64,000 nucleotides of DNA from Syngnathus acus (taxonomy: Eukaryota > Chordata > Actinopteri > Syngnathiformes > Syngnathidae), in NCBI RefSeq assembly GCF_901709675.1, contig NC_051095.1:19869456-19933455 (forward strand), written 5' to 3'. Each line of letters starts with the position of its first letter. Position 1 is the stretch's first letter. Of the stretch, positions 36,186 through 47,100 are shown one piece after another. A program made the translations under genes and the position numbers. The notes under the pieces are model-generated. The model saw nothing but the letters and a program-made list of their open reading frames with translations. It made no database searches and had not been told where the DNA came from.

Positions 36186-38024
36186 TTGTCACAAGCGACT
36201 CAGTAGCAGGTACATAGCAATTGCGCCGGACAACAACTGTACCCAAATTCTGGTTTTGTACCTTCACTTTTTTGTGTGTCCTATCCTATTCCATTTGAAG
36301 TTTTGTCCATGCCGCTTGACTTTGTCACATTCTATTATGTATTCCGAGTGATGCGAGCTCCTTCACTTGAACGCATCTGAATTAATGGGATGTAACAATA
36401 TACACGCTATCATTATCATAGATTGTGTGTGCCTTTGGGTGTGAACGAAGGCAAGGTGGTTTTTACCGCGAGATGTTTAACGCACCGATCGCAACAATAA
36501 AACCCTATCACAGATAAAGGTACTACAGAATCAGTACTGAGGCGCCATTCACAGACACTCACACTCCTACTTTGCACTTTTTCAAGGTGATTTGTCGCAT
36601 TCACCAATGTTTTGTTTCTTGATGCACACTGTTGTCATATTTATGAATGAAATACGATGACGTACTCCAAACATGTTCACGGAGCCCAGAATCTGCTTGC
36701 ATGTGCTTTAAGTCACGTCAGACCTCTAGTGCCAAAACGTAAATGTTGTTCCAGCAGGTGAAGTTTGATGAATTTCTGCCACTGAAATGCCAGACGTGCT
36801 TGCCACGTGTATAGAAAATGCAGTGTATTATATTGCAAACTATTTGTGCCTGTATTAAACATAGGCTAGTAAGCGAGTTATACAATAAACATAGAGCATT
36901 ATATACAGAGGGCACACAAGTGGTGCTCATGAGCACTGGAAATTGGCCCTCAGAAGCAATTGTGGCAGCTGATTTGAGCTAGATCAGGCTGGCCTCAATT
37001 TCCATTTTAGTGTGCAAAAGTGCCATGACAGTCTTGAACCGGAGTGTGATATTCAATTTCCAGTGCTCATGAGCCCCACAGTGTAGCACTGATTATATAG
37101 CACTTGTACATATAATGGGCTCCAGTTTCATAGTCAGCGCATCTGTGGCAAATGCCGGCGGAGCATGAGTTTTGTGCCAGCGCAAGGCTCGCTCGATCTT
37201 ATTACAGCTCTCTAGTCAGGTTAATTGCGACTGAGAACATCTTTGGCCTGCGATTTTATCATTGGCATGGCAAAACAATCTCCATCTATAATAACTACAC
37301 GCTACACATAATAAAAGAGAGGCATCCAAACACATCACACTCAGACTCCCAATGTTCAATTCCAGCTAAATAAAGTACCGGCAGGCTAATTGGTCCCCAT
37401 CTCCCCTCTGATTTGCAACAAATAAACTCCCAATGGTAAGCAGATAGTTTCTTCTGGTGCCAATCAAGTGGGAACGTTTTTCCACCCCGCATCACGGGGG
37501 TGATGCCGTATGGACAAGCCATAATTGACTGCTGGAGGTGGATAAATAATTACGAGGCGAGTGGGGACGTGGACGGGGGCAGTCTGGATCACAAGGTCTT
37601 TATTCATTATAAGTGCCTCTGTGCACAATAGAAAGAAACAGCTTGACTAGAAATGATCCAGAAAGAATTTCCAGCACGTTTGCATTGTTTGTGTCACACA
37701 ATTGATTTGATCTCTTCTAAAAACAACAGCTATAAATAGTCATTACAAATGCATCATTGATAGCATATTATCGTTGAACATTCAAGCGGTCTGTCAGCAG
37801 GTGTTTCCTCTGGTTACTTTCATTCTGACAACTACTGGTGCACAAACTGTCAATAACAGGATGACGGTTCAACAGCAATTTGATGAGACCATCCATCAGA
37901 GAATTCTGTGAGCAGCTGGATGTTAGTTATTATGTTGTTGTTGTTTTTTTTATGTTAACACATAATGTCAAATGTCTACGGGAGAGGATTAGGGCCAGTG
38001 AAGAAGAAAAAATGGGGGGTGACA

Positions 38025-38150
38025 GGATTCTGACTTTTTTTCTCTGCATTCTGACTTTAAAGTGAGAATTCCCATTTTCTGTCTTTAAAGTCAGAATTCT
38101 AACTTTCTTCTCAGAATTCTGACTATAAAAGGGGAATTCTGAGAATAAAA
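38025..38150 (+). repeat. Short palindromic tandem repeat (TTCTGACTTTAAAGTCAGAA type)
   Basis: ATTCTGACTTT, TTTAAAGTCAGAATTCT and CTCAGAATTCTGACTATAAA recur in alternating orientation, able to fold into several small hairpins. Confidence 0.6.
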
Positions 38151-38299
38151 CCAGTGGTTTGGGACATACTTACCCAAAGTGTAAGTATCACATTGCTATC
38201 ACATTGTTGAACTGAATTGTTGAAGCATAAATAAAAAAAAATGAAAACAAAGCTGAAATACAGGCTAATCTATTATTTTGGGTACATACTTTTTCAGTG

Positions 38300-38945
38300 C
38301 CTCACGAGTCAAACAAGGGTTTTGGTTTCAAAGTAGGGTTTCAAGGTGTGTTAGGTGTCATGTTTGGTCCAGGATATGGACCCAGAAGCAGACAGTAGAC
38401 GTGAGTCTGGAAACAAAAGTCTTTATGTACAAAATTTCTAAGTAACAAGAAAGAGCAGAGCTGGATGCAGAAGGCACGGAAGGCAAAACCTTCTGACAAT
38501 GTGTAAATGAGTAACTCAAGCATCTATAGAAAAAACTATGCCTATCCCAATGTGACCAAAAAAAGGACCAACGCCACTAACATAATCAAGGACCCACAGT
38601 CATAACATTAGGGTTGCAAACAAATGAGGGTTATCGCTTCAGGTTAAGGTTTCAAGCTATCGTTCAGCTTGCAAACAAGAGTTTCAAGTCAGTGGATGCA
38701 GTGTTTCAAACAAGGGCTAGAGTTTCATGACAAGGGGATGCTTTCAAATGAATATTTTTAATTCAGGTTTTAAGCTGCAGTTATGGTTTAAAATTTGGGT
38801 TAGGGATTCAAAGTGGCTTTTTAAGCCGTAGTTTAGGTTTTAAACTTGTGGTAGGATTTTGAAAGACAATTCAAGACAGTGTTGGGTCTTTTGAAAATAG
38901 GGTTTCGAGACAGAATTTAGAAAAGTAGGGTTTCAAACAAAAGAA
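38300..38945 (+). repeat. GGGTTTCAA minisatellite block, interrupted
   Basis: The motif runs at 38,310-38,345 and 38,610-38,945, split by about 260 bp of unrelated sequence. It ends at a (CA)n tract. Confidence 0.72.
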
Positions 38946-38983
38946 ATATTGGTAATTGATTCACAATTGTTAAATACACGCAC

Positions 38984-38984
38984 G

Positions 38985-39068
<84 letters not shown>
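38984..39068 (+). repeat. (CA)n microsatellite
   Basis: About 40 CA units with a short CG-containing start. Confidence 0.97.
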
Positions 39069-39069
<1 letters not shown>

Positions 39070-39424
39070 CAGAACAATGATGGCTACCTTCGTAAAATCT
39101 CCACATGGTTAAGCTGCTGTCTTAACTCTGCAGATCTTCCAGTGGAAAGCAATAAAAATTGTAGACTACCTCGCAGAAAAGTAGTGAGTCACACCGTGGG
39201 GTCGCACTGACATTTATCATGTGTCTGGACAAGAATGAGACTGGTCATGGAGATCTTTGTGATTTTTTTGGCTCAGCACACATGAACGAAATTTACGCAT
39301 CTTTTTAAAGTTATTTTTAGGGTTTCGAATTTGGATAGTGTTTCAATCAGTGATAGTTCGAGACTAATTTTATTTGAGGGGACCAGGCTGCGGCCAGGGA
39401 TTTTATCAGGGTCACTGATTTTAA

Positions 39425-39483
39425 TTACACACACACGCACACACACACGTACGCACACAACACACACACAATACACACACACA
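39425..39483 (+). repeat. Imperfect (CA)n microsatellite
   Basis: CA repeats broken by GCAC, GTACG and AAC interruptions. Confidence 0.9.
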
Positions 39484-39794
39484 CCATAGACTCCTTCAAA
39501 GTTTGTAAACAATGTGATGTCATATATGGGTCGCGGCTGAGCTGGGGGCAAAAACATTCAACGTTTGCTTAAATCGATAGTTAGCTTATTTCAGTATAGT
39601 GTTTACTAAGAATGCTTGAACAAAAAAAAAAAAAAAAAAACGGTAATTTGAGTGAATTTGTGAGTAAACTCACTCTCCACGATCACAGATGTTAATTTAA
39701 AAAGTTTACTCTGACTGATGGGATGATATTTACTGACCGCCATGGCCTCACTTACTGGATGGACAATAACAGGGACCCAAGGAACTGCCACTGG

Positions 39795-40475
39795 TTTCAA
39801 TTGAAAGTTACAATTGGGTATTTGAATTATGATTTCAGACAGGGGTTCGGGTTTCAAATTAGGGTTTGAGTTTCTTCAAATAGGACTTTGAAGATTCGGG
39901 TTTAAAACAATAGCTAGGATTTCAAGTTTGTGTTAAAAGTAAATATGCATGTTTCAAGCACTCAAAATGTAACCAGTAATTTAAAGGATTATAAATTCGA
40001 CACTTTTTTTTTTAAAGTAGGGTTTCAAACATTGGTTAGGGTTTCATAAAACGGATAGGGTTTCAAAGTAGGGGTCTGAAGACAAGGTTACAGATAAAAA
40101 GAGAGGCTTTCAATATATATTTTTTTTTTTAAATACTCAGGTTTTCAAGGTAAGGTTGCAAGCAGGTTCCAAGTTTTGAATTGGGGTTTCAAACTAGTGG
40201 ATTTTCAAGCAAGTGTTTGGATTTCAAATTTGGACTTCAATGGAGGATTAGGGTTCAAAAACACAAGTTAGGGTTTCAAATTTGGGTTTCAAATTAGACT
40301 TGCAAGCCTGAGTAAGAGTTTCAAGATTAACGTTTTAAATTATGGTTTTTAGCCACTGTAAATGAATTCCAAGACTGGAATAGGTAGTTTAAAACAAGGT
40401 TAAGGTTCTGGGTTGGGGGTTCAAATTAGGGTTTCAAGTCTGGGTCACGGTCTAAACGGTCTCAGGGGTTGGGGT
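39795..40475 (+). repeat. GGGTTTCAA minisatellite block
   Basis: The clearest block, with repeats such as AGGGTTTCAAACATTGGTTAG. It ends about 520 bp before the lman2 start codon. Confidence 0.78.
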
Positions 40476-40859
40476 TTCAAGTATGGGCTATAATTATAAA
40501 ACAGATTATTACTGATCACAATATTATCGCAATTTGAGAATATCAAAGTGAAGAATAAGCCGTCAATTTAATGTCCCTTCTGTCATCTACTACTATCTAG
40601 TGGCGTAATCTTGAACTACAGATTCTCACTGATTGGTTTATATTGCGATGTGCTTGTCTCTGATTGGCCCTGGCCCATCGTGCACTGAAAAACGTGTACT
40701 GTACAGAAACACACAAAGTTGGACATTCTTTCTAGCAAAACACTGGTTCCATCTCAAGTGGACACTAGTCTTGAATCTTGAAATTTGAAAATCAAGTAGA
40801 TGGTTGGGTAAATACGAGCATAAAATAAAAATAAAATGTCATCTCTTTGATCGAAAAGA

Positions 40860-40995
40860 TACGAGAGGACTTTTCGCTTATTGGTAGTTTCTTTCCGGAA
40901 GAGAATAGCGGACGTACCAGCTTCTTCACAGAGTTTGCAATTCCCGTATTTGAAGAGTATTATTCTTACTTTTTATGTTAGTTTTGTGGTGCAAC
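40860..40995 (+). promoter_or_regulatory. Likely lman2 core promoter and 5' UTR
   Basis: Just upstream of the lman2 start codon lies an inverted CCAAT box (ATTGG at 40880-40884) and an ETS-type site (CCGGAAG at 40895-40901). No TATA box is seen. This is typical of a housekeeping-type promoter, which fits a general secretory-pathway gene. The start site cannot be placed from sequence alone. Confidence 0.5.
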
Positions 40996-41131
40996 ATGGC
41001 AAGTTTTCGGACCATTGCGGGCTGTGTGTGTCTCCTTCTCGCGTTCGTGTTAAAGGCAGTGTGCGGCGACATTACGGATGGCAACGCAGAGCACCTTAAA
41101 CGAGAACACTCGTTGATGAAACCTTACCAAG
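40996..41131 (+). CDS. lman2: lman2 exon 1: signal peptide and start of mature lectin
   Basis: This exon codes 45 residues plus one base. Residues 1-24 form the signal peptide, ending AVCG; the mature chain starts DITDGNAEHLKREHSL. The donor is G|GTAGGA at 41132. Intron 1 (41132-42550) holds GGGTTTCAA-type sequence and a truncated hAT end. Confidence 0.95.
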
Positions 41132-44100
41132 GTAGGAAGACATGAACTTTAGCTCGCTTGCTTGCTTTCCTTCACAACTCCAGACATAGTTTTAAACGTT
41201 GTTTTTTTCTGCCTCTGATATGCTTTATTCGGCAGTGTATCTTCTCAAACTGCTACTTGGATAACAAGTAATTACGCGGTTTCTCTACTCATTGTGTAAA
41301 TGTTCATAGCGCTGTGAAGGTAGTCAAAGGAAATGAACTAAAGACTGTGGAATCAAAGACATCTACACACCCTTGAAAAAGTACTTAATTATTTCCATCA
41401 TTAACCTGACCAATAACCCGTACAACTCAATTGAGGGGAAAAGGCTTTTGAGAATGAACGTACTGGTATAGAGTTGCATGGTTGTAATAATCAACTGCTT
41501 TAGAGTTGCATGGTTGTACAAGAGTACATACCCTCTCATAACAGGGAATGTGGTTGTGTTTACCCAATCCCATTATAATGAATGTCAAATGATTGACTGT
41601 ACAAGAAGCGATATGAGTTCTGCTATACATACCTGTTTTATGCTAAAATAAATAATAATAATAATAATAAATAATCTTCCTCTACTTCAGTTAATAACAT
41701 GGTAAGTTTATCATTTCATTTGTGAACTCACAAACTAATTTGACTAAACATCTTCACCACAAGGATTTTACAAAATTGAACCAAACAGCAACAAACAAAG
41801 AGACACTTTGGATAGACCACATATGATGTGTTTGGATCTGCAAAGTTGTGCAGAGTAACAGTTTTGATTTATATTTAACCTCAATGTCACTTGAAACATA
41901 AATAGGACATTAGTGATGAGAGCCATGAGTGTGGCACAGACATTGTTGATTTTGTGACACACGTCAGTGTTGTGATGTCATGTTTAATTGTTTTCTCTGT
42001 GAAATGACATCGACAAACGCTTGTCTACGTTTGTCCTTCCTACAAGATAAATTCTGTGCTAAATAAGTGCAGTCCACATGGTACATAGCATTATTCCATG
42101 AAACATGGAAAGTTGAAGTCATAGTCATATAGTTGTTTCTTTGCATTAGTTTTATTATTTACTGAATTATGTTTATATGAGGCTTCAAGTTTGGGTTAAA
42201 GTTTCAAACAAGTGTGGTTTTAGGTCTAAGGCAGGGGTCTCAAACTCAATTTACCTGGGAGCCACTGGAGATAAGAGTTTGGGGTCAGGCTGGGCCGCAT
42301 TGTTGTTTTTTAGGCTCGTATAAAAACGTTTACACCCCTGTTATCAAAATGAATCCACAATTTTACACATTGTTCTGAACATGGCGTCTGCCTACTTCTT
42401 GCTGCTAGAGACCAGGCAGCACTTCCTCTCAAGTCAGGGTTGATATTTGAAATCAGCACACTGAATCTCACACTGCGTATTTCCAGCTATGTGGTGATTA
42501 TTAGAATGTGTTGTGTTGTATTCACCAACCAGTTGTATGTTGTGTATTAGGCGTGGGCAGCAGCCCGTCCAGCCAGTGGGACTTCTCAGGGAGCACGTTG
42601 GTGACCAGCTCCTATGTGCGACTCACTCCAGATGAGAGAAGCAGACAGGGATCCATCTGGAATACTGTCGTGAGCACCTTTTATTTGTTTCATAGTTAAT
42701 CAAACTGGGATTCTCAAGTACAACACGCCAAAAAAGTAGAAAATGATGGATAGATCTATATGCAACATCAGTGAAATTACTGGCAAAACATCACACTGAG
42801 ATGAGAGTAAAGTTTTGTAGATTTCTTTTTCTGCACTGATTATGAATAAGCCCTTGTTTGTACTATGGCACATTTTAACAGTAATAATAATATTATTATT
42901 ACCGTAATTTTCGGACTATAAGTCGCATTTTTTTTCATAGTTTGGGTGGGGGGGCGACTTATACTCAGGAGCGACTTATGTTTTTTTTCACAAATTTTTA
43001 CTTGATCATTAACACATCACTTACTTACAAGTATAGTTGACCACTTCACATGTTATTTTTAGTATAGTTGATCACTTCACATGCTTTGATATCTTTATCT
43101 TGAACATATTCAAAACATGAAAAATAGAGAGAAAAAATCAAATAAAGTAATTAACACTTTAAAGCGCCATATCCTCTGGACATGTCCTCTGTCACCAGGA
43201 TGACATAAAGGACGAGAAATTTGATCGATGGATTTAATGATTTGGAGTGACACAAATGGTTTGCTAATATTGTTGTTTATGTGATAGTTATTTAAAATAT
43301 AGTTTATATATCGTTGTATGGGCCTGTGGAATAATTTGAACTGCGGCGCGGCACACGGCATTGTTGACAAAGGACGATCGATGGATTTAATGGAGTGACA
43401 CAGATGGTTTTATAAACGTGTTATTTATGTAATAGTTTTTTTTAAATAACTGAATGTTACGTCAGGCCCGTTCTCAGCTCCTCGTTTGTGTTTGTCACGT
43501 TAGCATACCGTATCGTTTAGCCTGTGGTTGCTCGTTCATGTCTGTTCTTGGTGTTGGATTTTGTCGAATAAATTGCCCCCCAAAATGCGACTTATACTCC
43601 GGAGCGACTTATATATGTTTTTTTTCACATTTTTGGGCATTTTATGGCTGGTGCGACTTATACTCCGGAGCGACTTATAGTCCGAAAATTACGGTAATAT
43701 AATATACATTGTATTATATATTAAATATTAATATAATATATTTCAATAATAATAATACATGTTAATAATCATAATAACAACGATAATAATAATACAACCC
43801 TAAGTTAGGATGTTGTGTTAAACAAATAAAAACAGAATACAGTGAAGCATGTTTTCTACTTACCGTAATTTTCGGACTATAAGTCGCACCGGAGTATAAG
43901 TCGCACCAGCCATAAAATGCCCAAAAAAGTGAAAAAAAACATATATATGTATATAAGTCGCTCCTGAGTATAAGTCGCCCCCCCACCCAAACTATGAAAA
44001 AAACCGCGACTTATAGTCCGAAAATTACGTATATTTAATTGAATACACTACAAAGACAAGATATTTAATGTTCAAATTGTTCCAATTGGCAAATTGCTCT

Positions 44101-47100
44101 ATTTGGCAAAGATGAGCCAAGGTTCACTTTTTTGAGAACATGTGCATGACAAAATAGTCAAACAGTTAAAGCACCTTCATGTACAATGGCAAGGAATTTA
44201 GGATTCATCTACGGTTCATAATACCATTAAAAGGTCCAGAGGATTTGGAGAAATCACTGCATGTAAGCGACAACACGGAATTCAGTTCCCAAATGTTTAT
44301 GGAATGTTGTCCCCGGAAAAGGTGACGTCACACAGTGATAAACATGACCCTGACCCAGCTTTTTTGGAATGTGTTAAATGTGATTTGCGAATCCTTGTTT
44401 TCACTTTTTTATTCATGTTTAACTCAATTTCCCAACGTCATTGAAATTGTAAAAAAGTAATATATACATGTATTTACAATAATATGATATGGAATGTAGT
44501 CATATATTTATTTTTTCTGATTTAAGAGTGTTAAGTTCAGCAACAGGTGTTTTCTTTTCTGAAACATAGCAGTAGATTACAATGCATGGTAAAATCCATA
44601 TTGCGCAAGCGTTTATGGCTAAAACTTCTGAAATAATTCAAAACAACCCTATCAGTAGTTTTTAGTTTTGTTATGAAACAAAGCGAAGGTAGGGCCAGTG
44701 GTTGTGAGGCTTTTTGTGTTTTTATTTTTTATGCAGCCGTGTTACTTGAAAGACTGGGAGATGCACGTCCACTTTAAAATCCATGGACTGGGCAAGAAGA
44801 GTCTCCATGGTGACGGCATCGCTTTCTGGTACACGAAAGACAGACTGCATGCAGGTAAGCATAGCTGCTGGTTTCGTAATTTGTGTAGCTGCTATTTACG
44901 GTGATCGAAGGTACGTTTTGAAAGCCTCATTAGATTTTGGCGTACGTGCATGCAATAGCGGCCGCATTGCATCACGTGACCGATGCTTTGTGGCACCTCT
45001 GTAATACGTGCCCGCACCCACACGTCGCAAATTGTTGCTACACTTACTGTGCAATATTTCTTGTCATCAGTAATTAGTCATAAACTGTGATGACATACTC
45101 GGTTCTCTCCAGCTAGATTCCTCAATACAGATTGATTGACTTTTAGTGGATGCACAGACCACAAACGCCACTGTCAATTTTGGAATTCAATTGAACACCT
45201 ACTGCCCGATGACGGCTGGGATAGGCTCCAGCACACCGGCGACCCCCGTGGGGACTAAGCGGTACAGAAAATGGTTGGATGGATGGATGGACATTATCTG
45301 GTTATCGAGCTCCATTGTTCCGCTTTGTTCTGCAAAGTAAAAACTGCTACCAGAATTGGCCATGAAACCCATAAGAAAGTCCAACCTGCGGTCACTAGAC
45401 TAGGTCATTGCTAGCGATAACAATGACATCATGAAACACTTCAAAACATGCTCGCTCTTTGCTGGAATGACGTCACGTTATCGTAAATGGCGCTCGCAAT
45501 TGGTCCAGTTATACGAGTGTCATTTACAACCATGTCTTTCTTGTATCAATGTGGTGGTCATGAAAAGGTCTTCTTCCCCATTGCTTTTGAAGTAGCCACA
45601 CAAACGTACTCCTGTGTCACGCGCTCTCTGCCTCCATCTTAGGCTCGGTGTTTGGTAACCAGGATCAGTTTGTAGGCCTGTCCATCTTTCTGGACACCTT
45701 CCGCAACGACCTGCAAGGCATGGACGTAAGTGTACGCCGCACGCCACCCTGCCAATGACCGCCTCCTCTGTCCTTAGGACCTGTCTTCTCCGACCACGCC
45801 ATGTTCCACGGCCTGGCGGTTTTTATCGATACGTACTCAAACGATGACTCGGCTGACGTGAGTGCTGACCTTCTTGTCAGCATGCTGTCGCCAGTTTCAT
45901 TTTTAAGTTAAAGCGCTACTCCATGTTTTCTTCTCATTCTACGTTCTTGTCCACCTTTTTGGTTTGAAGCAGCCACTTTATGGTTATTTCCAAAGGTGCT
46001 ATAGGACCTGTCTGAACCAGTTTGTCTTACTTGGAAACCCCTGGCGCCAGAGCAGGTTGTGTCTGCTGTAGGTTGTAGTTCTTTATTTTGAAGACGACCC
46101 AAGCAGGGCTACAGTAAACATGAGGTTTCTCCACTAAATCAACATCGGGCCACTTTGGAACATCTTCCTCCTGTTCCGTAAACCCGTGTTTATCTGACAG
46201 TTGCTTCCTATCATAGGGCCCCCCCCCCCCCCCCCCATTCTTTACAGTTAGTTGGATTGTGTGTGCATACGATATTAACATACCCCAATGTACTTTCGGC
46301 ACCAAACTTGCACGCATCCTGATTAGTCAATGTTGTTTGCAGATATGGAAAGGTCTATTTTCTGACATCTTACAGACCAAGCCAGTCACTGAATCATATG
46401 TTAGTGCATTTTTTGCACCATCAATTTGAAATAATGTCCTGTTTTTGTACAAGGGGTAAAACTTTGAATAGAATGTTTTTTGTAAATCGTATTCAGTTAT
46501 TTGAAAAAGTATTTGACTATATTTGATTAGTCGATTATCAAAATGATCATCAGAAAAGGAAATCCTGTGTCATTTGCTTAACAACATGAAATTTCGGGAA
46601 GCATGTCAGTCAAGACTCCACAAAAAAAACTCCACAAGACAAAATACAGCCATTCGGCTATTTTGATATGAAGCAGCCATTTCCAGGTGTCTAGATGAAC
46701 TCAACTTAGAGATTTTGTTGCATGGTTTCTGGGTTCTACCGTGTTTCTTTAACCATTGCTATTTTTGTTCATGTTGCAACATCATCTCAGCATTTTCACT
46801 CACTTTTTCGATAAAAATTTTAAATCTGAATATGTCACAGTTTTAAATAAATCAACTCTGTCTGCTTATTGGTGTCCTCAGCGTTCCTTCCCGTACATTT
46901 CGGCCATGGTGAACAATGGCTCGGTGAGCTACGATCATGGCAAAGACGGACGCTCGTCAGAGCTGGGGGGCTGCTCGGCCGAGATCCGAAATCGAGAGTT
47001 TGACACCTACCTTGCTATTCGCTACTCCAAAGGGAGACTCACTGTATGTATTGTTTCACAACTCTATACTGGTGGAACATGGTAGTCTAGTGCTTTGATG

